Of a DNA stretch of 32,033 nt, positions 7,233 through 13,431 are shown in pieces. The translations under genes and the position numbers were made by a program. The stretch's first letter is position 1. Each line of letters opens with the position of its first letter. This DNA is from a virus, in IMG/VR virus record IMGVR_UViG_3300032294_002843, positions 1 to 32,033 of that record; one strand, written 5' to 3'. A model generated the notes under the pieces. That model was not told the DNA's origin, searched no databases, and saw only the letters and a list, made by a program, of their open reading frames with translations.

Positions 7233-7270
7233 CAAAAACCGTCAGTTTTTACCCTTTGCTGACGGTTTCA
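7233..7270. terminator. Bidirectional hairpin terminator
   Basis: The stem AAACCGTCAG pairs with CTGACGGTTT around a 13-nt loop. On the minus strand it is followed by TTTTTG, and on the plus strand by CATTT. It sits between the plus operon (ends 7210) and the minus tail-tip gene L (ends 7515), so it could end both transcripts. Confidence 0.6.
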
Positions 7271-7306
7271 TTTATGCCAGAATTGTATTATTACGATGCT
7301 GATTTA

Positions 7307-7339
7307 TGCAAATAGATTGCAAATTGTTAAATAATTTGC
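7307..7339. repeat. Operator-like direct and inverted TGCAAAT repeats
   Basis: TGCAAAT occurs at 7307 and 7318, and the second copy forms an inverted repeat with AATTTGC at 7333-7339 (arms GCAAATT and AATTTGC, 7-nt spacer). This lies just upstream of a promoter-like pair, so an operator is the simplest reading. The rest of the 7211-7398 gap shows the terminator at 7233 and no other gene. Confidence 0.4.
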
Positions 7340-7365
7340 GCTAAAACGATTTATTGATAAGGTTT

Positions 7366-7394
7366 TTGACGGTTTCACTATATTTGCATATTTT
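7366..7394 (+). promoter_or_regulatory. Promoter-like TTGACG-N17-TATTTT
   Basis: TTGACG at 7366-7371 and TATTTT at 7389-7394 are 17 bp apart. The -10 ends five bases before the ATG of the small ORF at 7399, so the transcript would be almost leaderless or begin at a later codon. Confidence 0.4.
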
Positions 7395-7398
7395 AATT

Positions 7399-7524
7399 AT
7401 GATCGATAAACAAGAGCGATTCCGCCAAATTATGAGCAGGTACAACAAACTGGGATGGATGCCTAGAGAGGATTTGGACTGGGTTTTGAAGACTTTAGCA
7501 GAATTACTAAAGAATCAGGAATAA
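7399..7524 (+). CDS. Small 41-aa protein
   Basis: An ATG ORF with a promoter-like pair directly upstream. The product begins MIDKQERFRQIMSRYNKLGW, is highly charged and helical, and ends LAELLKNQE. Its last 10 bases overlap the 3' end of gene L on the other strand. Unrecognised; length and charge fit a small regulator. Coding status is moderate because no ribosome binding site is visible. Confidence 0.4.
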   Translation: MIDKQERFRQIMSRYNKLGWMPREDLDWVLKTLAELLKNQE

Positions 7525-8459
7525 GTATTCAGTCCCGGCGCTCCCCCAAAAGGCAGATCCACCGCAGTTCCAAACCGAGTTTCACACGCCGTAAGTGTCT
7601 TGGCGCATACATCCAACGCCGGATCTAAAGTAGCCACATTGTTGATAGTGAAGCCACCGCCTAAATATCCACATTCAGCAGCCCGATAACGCCATGAGCA
7701 TGACCGCAACAGGGGACGGGCTGGCAATGTCACGCCCTCAACATCAAATGGTGATCCGAGCCGAAATTGAACAGCGAGATAGGTCTCTGATACTAACTGC
7801 TCAATCACGAATATTTGCGGTAGCAATTCCTTGATCGAATCGCCTTCATTCTCGCCACCATCTAAAAATTGCCTCTGAGTGACGCGGCGTTTTACCGTCG
7901 TTCCCTCTAATCGGTAGTTAGGGTCAGTCTTGCACTGAGTCAACCAAGTAGAGACGACACGCCCAATATTGGAAACCGTTAATTGTGGCGTGGGGATTGG
8001 TCCCTGCCCGATTAGGTCAAAACCTTCAGACTCGCAACCAATAGCGGCGTATGCTTGACCCTCGAACGACACCCCGACATAGTTGCAGATGTAAAGGGTT
8101 TCCGATGGTGAGGATAGGTTGTAGTTACTGATCTCAAATAACTCAATGGGTGAGTCAGGGTTTAGGGATAGGAGATTGCTGATAATTGGCATTTTATTCT
8201 TATAGTTGCCACGAAAAAGCCCGTCATTGCTGACGGGCTTTGCGGATTCAAAAGGCTCTCCGTTTTTGCCATAAAAAGAGTTGTGGGATTCGTACCCACC
8301 TCTTTCATATACGTGTTCCCAGTAACCATTGGGGTCGTTTCTCTTCCCCTGAGAAACTCCGATATACTCGGTTACGTGGTAAGAACCGGTTCTTACCACA
8401 GTTCTTTCTTCCTTGATCACGCCGCTTATAACGGCATTAATTAATTTTTGACTTGCCAT
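7515..8459 (-). CDS. L: Tail-tip protein L (lambda gpL-like) with an N-terminal extension
   Basis: From residue 90 on (ATG at 8192), this is a lambda gpL-type minor tail protein. It has the conserved C-terminal cysteines as C-x8-C (CSWRYRAAEC) and C-x6-C (CAKTLTAC), the same spacing that holds a 4Fe-4S cluster in gpL, and ends with the family's FPFGG-like string (here DLPFGGAPG). The L part is 225 aa, close to lambda L (232 aa). Residues 1-89 are not part of gpL: they begin with a good ribosome binding site (AAGGA, ATG at 8459), read as an unknown small protein, and run in frame into L through a terminator-like hairpin. Either a fusion protein is made, or a small gene and L are expressed separately. 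The L domain acts in the tail tip at the cell surface. Confidence 0.85.
   Translation of the reverse strand: MASQKLINAVISGVIKEERTVVRTGSYHVTEYIGVSQGKRNDPNGYWEHVYERGGYESHNSFYGKNGEPFESAKPVSNDGLFRGNYKNKMPIISNLLSLNPDSPIELFEISNYNLSSPSETLYICNYVGVSFEGQAYAAIGCESEGFDLIGQGPIPTPQLTVSNIGRVVSTWLTQCKTDPNYRLEGTTVKRRVTQRQFLDGGENEGDSIKELLPQIFVIEQLVSETYLAVQFRLGSPFDVEGVTLPARPLLRSCSWRYRAAECGYLGGGFTINNVATLDPALDVCAKTLTACETRFGTAVDLPFGGAPGLNTYS
8199..8213 (-). promoter_or_regulatory. 15-bp element also found before the tape-measure gene
   Basis: On the minus strand the element reads CGTGGCAACTATAAG and ends 6 bp before the internal ATG of L (8192). TATAAG works as a -10 box with ATGACG 17 bp upstream as a possible -35. 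The identical 15-mer lies at 31091-31105, 25 bp before the tape-measure ATG. A shared late promoter is the simplest explanation. Confidence 0.45.
8214..8241 (-). terminator. Terminator hairpin inside the L reading frame
   Basis: On the minus strand AAAGCCCGTCA pairs over 11 bp with TGACGGGCTTT around a GCAA tetraloop, followed by TTTTT. This is a textbook intrinsic terminator, yet it lies in an open frame (residues about 73-83) and 22 bp upstream of L's internal ATG. It probably ends the upstream small gene's transcript. Confidence 0.75.
8376..8399. repeat. 24-bp perfect palindrome
   Basis: GTGGTAAGAACC is followed directly by its exact reverse complement, with no spacer, in the codons for residues about 21-28 of the N-terminal extension. 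It could be a strong operator, a cruciform or a nuclease/modification target. The chance of such a perfect 24-mer in 32 kb is low. Confidence 0.7.
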
Positions 8460-8530
8460 GATTTTATTTCCTTCTCTAAATTAATTACAAAAGAATGTTT
8501 AGCGCGGACTGGATGCTGGCGATCGCATCC

Positions 8531-8929
8531 TTAGCAAACTGTCTTCCACCATTTAGCGATCGCAATATTCCTGCTAGATTCAGAAATATTTACTTTTGCC
8601 CCTAGCAGCATCATCCGTTTAAAATTCAACCCAGCCAATGCTAAAGTTGCTTGCGAAACCCAATAATCAGGATCAGCTATTTTCTCGCCGGGAAAATTTG
8701 CATACCAGTTGTTTAACCACTTAATCAAATTATCTTCAGATAGATCATTCTCAAGGGGGCAATCCGCATATATTGAAGCCATTTTATCCAGTCCTTTGGA
8801 AATTTCACCGTCTCCGATTTGTTTTGCTAATTCCACAGTTTCCGGGTTTAATCTGGCGTGAACCCGGATCGCATCAGGGCGTTTGTTTTTCCCTGCTACC
8901 AGATTTTGCAGGGATTTTTTAGTTACCAC
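8531..8929 (-). CDS. RHH-like putative autoregulator, 132 aa
   Basis: The GTG start lies two bases after the stop of a 27-aa ORF. The N-terminal part is basic (MVTKKSLQNLVAGKNKRPD), and residues about 21-55 (IRVHARLNPETVELAKQIG, then EISKGLDKMASIYA) show the strand-helix-helix order of ribbon-helix-helix proteins. The C-terminal half is a Trp-containing helical domain with no recognised family. The operon is preceded by a strong promoter with two exact 12-bp repeats that overlap it, so the protein may repress its own gene. It sits between tail genes M and L, so it is a later insertion into the tail cluster. Confidence 0.6.
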   Translation of the reverse strand: MVTKKSLQNLVAGKNKRPDAIRVHARLNPETVELAKQIGDGEISKGLDKMASIYADCPLENDLSEDNLIKWLNNWYANFPGEKIADPDYWVSQATLALAGLNFKRMMLLGAKVNISESSRNIAIAKWWKTVC

Positions 8930-8931
8930 TA

Positions 8932-9015
8932 CTAAAGACTTGATAAATCAGGAATACCAAACTCATCAATTTTTACTGTGCTTTTAAAGTTAACTAACTG
9001 GCTTTGAGATTTCAT
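8932..9015 (-). CDS. 27-aa leader ORF
   Basis: A short ORF (begins MKSQSQLVNFKST, ends LSSL) preceded by GGGGAAC and the strong promoter at 9046-9074. Its stop is two bases before the start of the RHH-like gene. Likely a translated leader, or a very small antitoxin-like protein; unknown. Confidence 0.4.
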   Translation of the reverse strand: MKSQSQLVNFKSTVKIDEFGIPDLSSL

Positions 9016-9045
9016 CTTTTTGTTCCCCACTTGGTTTATATATCT

Positions 9046-9087
9046 ACTATACACAAAGCAGAATAATCTGTCAAGCACAAAGCAGAA
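9046..9087 (-). promoter_or_regulatory. Strong promoter with duplicated 12-bp operator-like repeats
   Basis: On the minus strand TTGACA (9069-9074) and TATAGT (9046-9051) are 17 bp apart. The 12-mer CACAAAGCAGAA (plus strand) stands at 9052-9063 and again at 9076-9087, i.e. one copy fills part of the spacer and the other lies just upstream of the -35. A protein bound to both would block RNA polymerase. The RHH-like protein encoded downstream is the natural candidate. Confidence 0.75.
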
Positions 9088-9093
9088 AATATT

Positions 9094-9438
9094 TTAACCA
9101 AACCTCCTAACCTGCTCAAATTTCCCGCTAAAAGCCGCCACCGTCACACCCTGCTGCTGAATAGTCCACTCTTTACATATATACAGTTTCCCGTCATCTG
9201 TCACGCCACCATCAAGCGACAATCTAAATGGTGAACCACGCCGCGTCCTGAGAAATTCGTCTACCTCTGCAAAATTAATAATATTTACGCTGATATCCCA
9301 CGCGCTGCTAATGGTGTTGATGCCTTTGGTGGTACGCTGTTCTACTCCAACCTCACCATATTTAGTTTTGGCAATATCAGCGGTTTCTGTTTTTGGATTG
9401 GACCAGGTAGGGACAAGGGGAATTATAGGGTAAGTCAT
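9094..9438 (-). CDS. M: Minor tail protein M (lambda gpM-like), 114 aa
   Basis: The length matches lambda M (109 aa). The family's late pattern is visible: a segment with EVDEFLRTRRGSPFRL in the middle, a KEWTIQQQG strand, and a C-terminus ending SGKFEQVRRFG, like the terminal FEQV of gpM. gpM is needed for tail-tip assembly together with L. The start overlaps the stop of the upstream gene as ATGA. Divergent sequence means that the family call rests on pattern and position. Confidence 0.75.
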   Translation of the reverse strand: MTYPIIPLVPTWSNPKTETADIAKTKYGEVGVEQRTTKGINTISSAWDISVNIINFAEVDEFLRTRRGSPFRLSLDGGVTDDGKLYICKEWTIQQQGVTVAAFSGKFEQVRRFG

Positions 9439-9722
9439 AGAATATTTACCTTATATCCAAGCGTCATCAACTTGACGCTTGCTGTACTTGCGTCATTCGC
9501 ATACCTCATTCCGTTTACCTGAAACGTGAACGTCATAGGAGACAAACAAACGCCTGTCAAAACATTATTAACAAGCAATGTTTTAAGTTCAGGGATAATT
9601 TTAATCAACTCCAAAAACCACGATCCATCCAGCAAATTAGAAATGGGTTTTCCCTTTATCACAACTTTAATTTCAGAATCTTCGCCTATATTGCCTATAT
9701 TGTTTAGCCCTAAATAATCCAT
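9435..9722 (-). CDS. Unknown 95-aa protein upstream of M
   Basis: The start is the ATG at 9722, which overlaps base-for-base with the ATG of the divergent I gene (CATG). A GTG at 9728 would add two residues. The stop overlaps the M start. It begins MDYLGLNNIGNIGED, shows a beta-rich pattern, and ends KLMTLGYKVNIL. No family is recognised. Coupling to M suggests a tail-tip or tail-assembly role. Confidence 0.6.
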   Translation of the reverse strand: MDYLGLNNIGNIGEDSEIKVVIKGKPISNLLDGSWFLELIKIIPELKTLLVNNVLTGVCLSPMTFTFQVNGMRYANDASTASVKLMTLGYKVNIL

Positions 9723-10332
9723 GATCACAATTTATTTACAAGGTGAACTTGCAGACTATTTTACCCCACAAATTACCGTTGCTGTATCTAGTGTTGCCGA
9801 AGCTATAGCAGCCCTAAAAGCCAACTTCAAAGACTTTGCTAACTACTTATTTGAGGCGGCTAATCGTGGCGTAAACTACCAAATCCGGGTAGGGTATCAG
9901 GAGATTGAAGAACAGCAGCTAAAATGCCCAATTTCCAAGAAAGTCCAGTCAATCCGCATTATACCCGTGATTGCTGGCGCTGGTGCGGTTGGTAGGATTG
10001 TCGCAGGGGTAGCGTTGATTGGAGCGGGTTTCTTGACTGGGGGGACGGCTACGTTTTTAGGGTTAAGTTCCACTTCCTTATTTGTCACCGGGGGCGCGTT
10101 GTTACTTGGTGGTATTTCGTCTCTATTCTCACGGCAACCGTCGCCTGATTCTAGGGATGATAAGAAGTCTTCGGTATTTGGTGGCACGTCAACAACGGTT
10201 AAAGAAGGGGGTCGCGTGCCGATTATTTACGGGGTGGCATTAGTGGGGATGTATATAATCAGCGCAAAGATTACGACTTCCTATGTTCCCGCTGGTAGTG
10301 GCGGGGGCGGTGGTGGAGGTGGGGGCAAATAG
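9721..10332 (+). CDS. I: Tail assembly protein I (lambda gpI-like), 203 aa
   Basis: The N-terminus MITIYLQGELADYF followed by a region ending NYQIRVG is typical of the lambda tail assembly protein I family. The middle has a long hydrophobic stretch (about 80-140, rich in Gly and Ala) and the C-terminus is Gly-rich (a run of G after GSGGGG). Length is close to lambda I (223 aa). gpI is needed for tail-tip assembly but is not found in the mature tail. The ATG is interlocked with that of the opposite-strand gene, so any ribosome binding site would lie in the other gene; none is visible. Confidence 0.85.
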   Translation: MITIYLQGELADYFTPQITVAVSSVAEAIAALKANFKDFANYLFEAANRGVNYQIRVGYQEIEEQQLKCPISKKVQSIRIIPVIAGAGAVGRIVAGVALIGAGFLTGGTATFLGLSSTSLFVTGGALLLGGISSLFSRQPSPDSRDDKKSSVFGGTSTTVKEGGRVPIIYGVALVGMYIISAKITTSYVPAGSGGGGGGGGGK

Positions 10333-10337
10333 GTAAT

Positions 10338-10363
10338 AAAAAACCCGCCATTTGTGGCGAGTT
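10338..10363 (-). terminator. Intrinsic terminator for the Nudix-like gene
   Basis: On the minus strand ACTCGCCA pairs with TGGCGGGT around CAAA, followed by six T. It sits 81 bp after the Nudix-like gene's stop and 6 bp after the I gene's stop on the other strand. Confidence 0.65.
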
Positions 10364-10443
10364 AAACGCAATTTTGACTATTTTTTATTCCCATGAATTG
10401 TGGCGATCGCTCATTTCCAGTATTTAGGAATGGGTGATCACTA

Positions 10444-11163
10444 CTATCTCCAGACAAACACGGTTGTTTTGTCCTCTTGAACTTCCCTAAATTCTTCCCG
10501 CCAATATTCAATAGGATAATAGGCAAGGAAATCGTGAAACTCATAGCGAGTCAGTAGCCCTGGATAACTAGGGCTTTCTAGCTCTTCATGGTCAATACCG
10601 TCAAAATGAATTGGGGTTATCTTCAGAGCATCATCGCTCATTCCCAATTCTTCTTTTAAAGCCCGTTCCGCTGCAATTACAGGATCTTCATCAATATTCA
10701 TTTTTTCTGACAAACAATCAAAACCACGTTGACGGATGCGACCGTCTTTAAATTCTTGTCTGTCTTCATATAATGTCAGTTCTTTATCTAAACAGATAAC
10801 TTTGACCCGACAAACTTTTAAACAACGGATGGGTTTGTCTTCTTCCCAAATAATCTGAGATTCGCCATTGCTTATTTCATCTAACAGGCTTTGAAAAGAT
10901 TTAGCTTGTCCATGTCCGTAGAGTTCCAGGGGCAAAACATTTTTTAAATCTTGCATCTTTTTTATTTCCAATTGATAGCCTAAGCAATTTAAAGTTTGAT
11001 TGATTTTGACCCATGTTTCAGGGTCTTTTTTTAGCCATTGAGACAGGCGTTTATGAATTGTTCCTAGCGTATCGCCTGTCTGTAAAGAGACTTCCTGAGC
11101 AGCATCATAGGTGCTGTTGAAATTGCTCAGGATTTGTCTAAGGACTTGGGATATCATAGCCAT
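10444..11163 (-). CDS. Nudix-box protein with N-terminal helical domain, 239 aa
   Basis: Residues about 160-185 contain AAERALKEELGM, which fits the Nudix box core (E-x7-R-E-U-x-E-E-x-G-U, with A in place of the first E of REU). Nudix proteins cleave nucleoside-diphosphate-linked compounds. The N-terminal 60 residues (helical, TGDTLGTIHKRLSQWLKKD) are unlike a Nudix domain and may bind DNA or a partner. A strong promoter lies 89-117 bp upstream and a terminator downstream, so it stands alone as a 'moron' gene. A nucleotide-pool or NAD-linked role during infection is a guess. Confidence 0.65.
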   Translation of the reverse strand: MAMISQVLRQILSNFNSTYDAAQEVSLQTGDTLGTIHKRLSQWLKKDPETWVKINQTLNCLGYQLEIKKMQDLKNVLPLELYGHGQAKSFQSLLDEISNGESQIIWEEDKPIRCLKVCRVKVICLDKELTLYEDRQEFKDGRIRQRGFDCLSEKMNIDEDPVIAAERALKEELGMSDDALKITPIHFDGIDHEELESPSYPGLLTRYEFHDFLAYYPIEYWREEFREVQEDKTTVFVWR

Positions 11164-11251
11164 TCCGAAATTTGAGAGATTCGATCCTTCAAATTTTGCA
11201 CACCTCTTCCTTGAAGACGTTTTAATTACCTTTGCTTTTTTAACTTCTTAC

Positions 11252-11280
11252 ACTATAGAGTAATTTATCTATAATGTCAA
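11252..11280 (-). promoter_or_regulatory. Strong promoter TTGACA-N17-TATAGT
   Basis: On the minus strand TTGACA at 11275-11280 and TATAGT at 11252-11257 with a 17-bp spacer. The spacer and -10 include the inverted repeat TATAGA/TCTATA. It drives the Nudix-like gene. The -35 and -10 are the same hexamers and spacing as at 9046-9074. Confidence 0.75.
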
Positions 11281-11304
11281 CTACTAAATTAAAGTATTTT
11301 TAAA

Positions 11305-11434
11305 ATAAAAATCCCCAGCCATAGACTAGGAATTTTAATTACTTCTTATATTCCTCCAAAAGCTTATCCACAACTGGCAATAACTCTAAAGGAATATATC
11401 TTGTTTCACCCTGACCTGTGGCAGTTTCATTTGA
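11305..11434 (-). pseudogene. 3' fragment of a gene plus its terminator
   Basis: The minus strand is open from 11434 to a TAA at 11339 and reads GQGETRYIPLELLPVVDKLL and a short tail ending EEYKK, a convincing protein C-terminus with no start codon. A stop codon (11435-11437) abuts its upstream end, where a palindromic element begins. A weak terminator (AAATTCC / GGATTTTT) follows at 11305-11337. Most likely the rest of the gene was lost or displaced. The gap 11164-11530 holds only this, the promoter above and the palindromes below. Confidence 0.4.
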
Positions 11435-11473
11435 TTAAGTCCCCTTTGAATAACAGTTTTTGGGGAATGATCG

Positions 11474-11527
11474 TCTCAGGCGTCAAACCTGAGATGCAAG
11501 CCTACTCTTTTGAGAGCATACTTAGGC
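11474..11527. repeat. Pair of hairpins, possible transposon-derived element end
   Basis: TCTCAGG at 11474-11480 pairs with CCTGAGA at 11488-11494. Then GCCTA at 11500-11504 pairs with TAGGC at 11523-11527, with CTCT...AGAG inside. Two neighbouring imperfect hairpins without genes are common at ends of IS200/IS605-type elements and their internally deleted derivatives. No transposase is seen, and the borders are unknown. Confidence 0.3.
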
Positions 11528-11530
11528 GAT

Positions 11531-11710
11531 CTAGTCTGTGTACCCTGCTGCGATTAAGGTTTCATTGAATTTGTCGTAATCGCTGAGGCTTTTTAGGGTT
11601 TGTTTGTTTTTGTGGCGAAACTTGCGATTAGCTACTTTGTAGTAAAAACGGCGTTGAGAGCCGCGACGGCAAGCTTGGCAGGAACAAATTCTGATTGGGT
11701 TAAATTTCAT
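11531..11710 (-). CDS. Small basic Cys-containing protein, 59 aa
   Basis: An ATG ORF with an AAAGAG-like ribosome binding site. It begins MKFNPIRICSCQACRRGSQR, with three Cys in C-x-C-x2-C spacing that might bind zinc or a metal cofactor, then a very basic middle and an acidic C-terminus (SDYDKFNETL). No known family is recognised. Small basic Cys-rich proteins are common in phages as host-takeover or DNA-binding factors. The 70 bp to the next gene hold no other feature. Confidence 0.45.
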   Translation of the reverse strand: MKFNPIRICSCQACRRGSQRRFYYKVANRKFRHKNKQTLKSLSDYDKFNETLIAAGYTD

Positions 11711-11780
11711 GATTAGCTCTTTTGGTAAGGGTGAGCTAATGGAAAGGCTGTTTTATCCGTGTTAATTTTTTAATCATTTT

Positions 11781-11996
11781 TTAACCAAATAAGATAGGGT
11801 GGAAATTTACTACACCGCCCTCATATTGAGGGCAAGAGTTACGGAACTCCCTTTGATTTTTGAGAAGTGGTTTTTCTTCTTGTTGTAGGGGTTGGTATGC
11901 CACTACCGCTCCTTCTTTCTCCAGTTCTAGCAACCAACCATGACCGCTAGAAGCTAGATTAAATTCACTAAAACTTACTTTTTTGTAATTAATCAT
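11781..11996 (-). CDS. Unknown 71-aa protein
   Basis: The start ATG follows directly after the stop of the 42-aa gene (TAAATG). The product begins MINYKKVSFSEFNLASSGHGW, has a polar middle with QQEEKPLL, and ends in GGVVNFHPILFG. No family is recognised. It forms a two-gene unit with the gene upstream, and its expression is probably coupled. Confidence 0.5.
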   Translation of the reverse strand: MINYKKVSFSEFNLASSGHGWLLELEKEGAVVAYQPLQQEEKPLLKNQREFRNSCPQYEGGVVNFHPILFG

Positions 11997-12125
11997 TTAT
12001 TTTACCTCTACTATCGCTGCCGTCCCGTTGGTTTTAGCCTTTCTAAATTTAAAGGCTAGTTGCTGGTTTTTAAACGGAGTTTTATTTAAAATTACTCCGT
12101 TTTGAACTACATTCCAAAGTTGCAT
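11997..12125 (-). CDS. Unknown 42-aa basic protein
   Basis: GAGG lies upstream of the ATG. The product begins MQLWNVVQNGVILNKTPF, has strand-like hydrophobic alternation, then a basic stretch (KFRKAKTNG) and ends AIVEVK. It abuts the 71-aa gene (TAAATG). Unrecognised, but the ribosome binding site and coupling support it as a gene. Confidence 0.5.
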   Translation of the reverse strand: MQLWNVVQNGVILNKTPFKNQQLAFKFRKAKTNGTAAIVEVK

Positions 12126-12196
12126 TTAGCCATCCTCAGTGTGAGCATTAAACCTATCTCACAGACACCCACAAGGGGCGTTTCGGCTTGGTTTTC

Positions 12197-12988
12197 TTAA
12201 TAAATTTTGGGGTATTTTTGACAAAGCTCACGAAGTCTTTTAACTTCGGCGGGTTTACCAACTAAACCCGTTTTTTTGCGCTCTTTTGACGCTTTCAACA
12301 ATTGGCGCAATTCTTCAATTTCCGCTTTTTCGGCGGTTTCAGCTTCTTTTTGAGAGCGTGCTTTTTCCTCTTTTAATAGTTGTACTGATCTCTCTTTTTC
12401 TTTTTCCGCTTGTAGGTTAGCGTATTTTGACAATAGCTCTTCTTCTGTTGGTAAAGTAGAAGTCATGGTCGGTATCAAAAGAGTAAAACCATCTTTTGAT
12501 ACATAAAATCTTATAGAAAATTTTACTGTTAAGTTTGGGTATTTGGATCGAAGCTCGGTGAGTCGAGCTTCGATCTCTTGGGAAGGCGCAACTTCCCAAG
12601 CTTTTTCTGTCCTCTTCAAAGAGGCAATGATGTTAGACAGCGCGTTAATGTCACATGACGGGCATTCCATGTCTAAAATTAATTCTTGCCCAAAGTCTTG
12701 GTTATACTTTAGACCATACTGAGATCCTGTGGGACTCATATAAAATCCCCAAGCAGGGATCTCTCTGTAAACCTGCCGAGTCCCAACCACGACGGTCTCA
12801 TGCCATCTTCTTCCTCCGACCCTTTCTGTAACGTCTATAGTTACCATTCCCCTGAAGTCAGGGTTTACGACAACCTTCCACTCACTATAGATGTCGGAAA
12901 ACGCCTCATATCTTGCCGCTGATTCATAGCGTCCGTTTTCCAGGTCAGAAATCAAATCTTTAATAGTACCTTTGTTTAAAGCAAACAT
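12197..12988 (-). CDS. Unknown 263-aa protein with C-terminal coiled coil
   Basis: The product begins MFALNKGTIKDLISDLENGR. The first 175 residues are a mixed alpha/beta domain with conserved-looking Trp/Gly motifs (for example GGRRWHE and PAWGFYMSPTGSQYG). Residues about 190-250 are a charged Lys/Glu/Gln coiled coil. Only two Cys are in the N-domain (CPSC). No family is recognised. A hairpin (CCCGC/GCGGG at 13019-13035) lies in its leader and its ribosome binding site is weak, so it may be controlled at that step. It stands alone among accessory genes between I and J. Confidence 0.6.
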   Translation of the reverse strand: MFALNKGTIKDLISDLENGRYESAARYEAFSDIYSEWKVVVNPDFRGMVTIDVTERVGGRRWHETVVVGTRQVYREIPAWGFYMSPTGSQYGLKYNQDFGQELILDMECPSCDINALSNIIASLKRTEKAWEVAPSQEIEARLTELRSKYPNLTVKFSIRFYVSKDGFTLLIPTMTSTLPTEEELLSKYANLQAEKEKERSVQLLKEEKARSQKEAETAEKAEIEELRQLLKASKERKKTGLVGKPAEVKRLRELCQKYPKIY

Positions 12989-13018
12989 ATATTTTTACAG
13001 AGTCCCTAGCATCTGCAC

Positions 13019-13035
13019 CCCGCGAGGCTTGCGGG
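13019..13035. repeat. CCCGC/GCGGG hairpin in the intergenic gap
   Basis: A 5-bp GC stem with a 7-nt loop in the 96-bp gap between 12988 and 13085, in the leader of the 263-aa gene on the minus strand. No T-run follows on that strand, so a regulatory leader is likelier than a terminator. Confidence 0.3.
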
Positions 13036-13084
13036 TTATTTTGGGATTAGTGTTTTGCCTCTCATATCTATAAATGTATGGCAT

Positions 13085-13300
13085 CTATTCTGGAATGTCA
13101 AGACTTTTTGCAAAATTTTCTTGAAACCACTCTAATGGCTTATCTGATAACGCTTCCATGAAATTAACTAAATCAGGATTGACGGCATTTGCATAAGAGC
13201 GGCTATACCCTACAGCAATTAGTTTTCTAGACAAGTTATCCTTGACATCTTCTGTGCATCTAGCCTCTATTTTTGCTGTCCGGTTTAATGATGGTCGCAT
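13085..13300 (-). CDS. Small RHH-like protein, 71 aa
   Basis: I use the ATG at 13300; a TTG at 13351 would add 17 residues. The stretch RTAKIEARCTEDVKDNLSRK fits the opening strand and first helix of small ribbon-helix-helix regulators, followed by a second helix. The end WFQENFAKSLDIPE is acidic. It is divergent from gene J, with a 10-bp-arm palindrome over the J start, so it could control J. No ribosome binding site is clear. Confidence 0.55.
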   Translation of the reverse strand: MRPSLNRTAKIEARCTEDVKDNLSRKLIAVGYSRSYANAVNPDLVNFMEALSDKPLEWFQENFAKSLDIPE

Positions 13301-13404
13301 GATTTTATCTGTTAGTTGTATGACATCAATTATAGCAGATGATTTTGTCAATGGTTCTCACGCGATTGAGGAAATACATTGCATTAAATACTGACAAGGC
13401 AAAA

Positions 13405-13431
13405 ATAACCACAAATATTAATTGTGGTTAT
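13405..13431. promoter_or_regulatory. 10-bp-arm inverted repeat at the J start
   Basis: ATAACCACAA at 13405-13414 pairs exactly with TTGTGGTTAT at 13422-13431 around a 7-nt loop. The right arm includes the GTG and the first two bases of the ATG of gene J. It could be an operator or, in the RNA, a hairpin that hides the start codon. Confidence 0.6.

Noticed and set aside
8281-8305. tRNA T-arm-like hairpin (GTGGG/CCCAC)
   Set aside because: The loop and stem are similar to a T-arm, but no acceptor, D or anticodon arm is found in the right places on either strand. It lies inside a protein frame.
10362-10544. 60-aa ORF on the minus strand next to the Nudix-like gene
   Set aside because: It overlaps the 3' end of the Nudix-like gene in another frame, runs through the terminator region and has no start signals.
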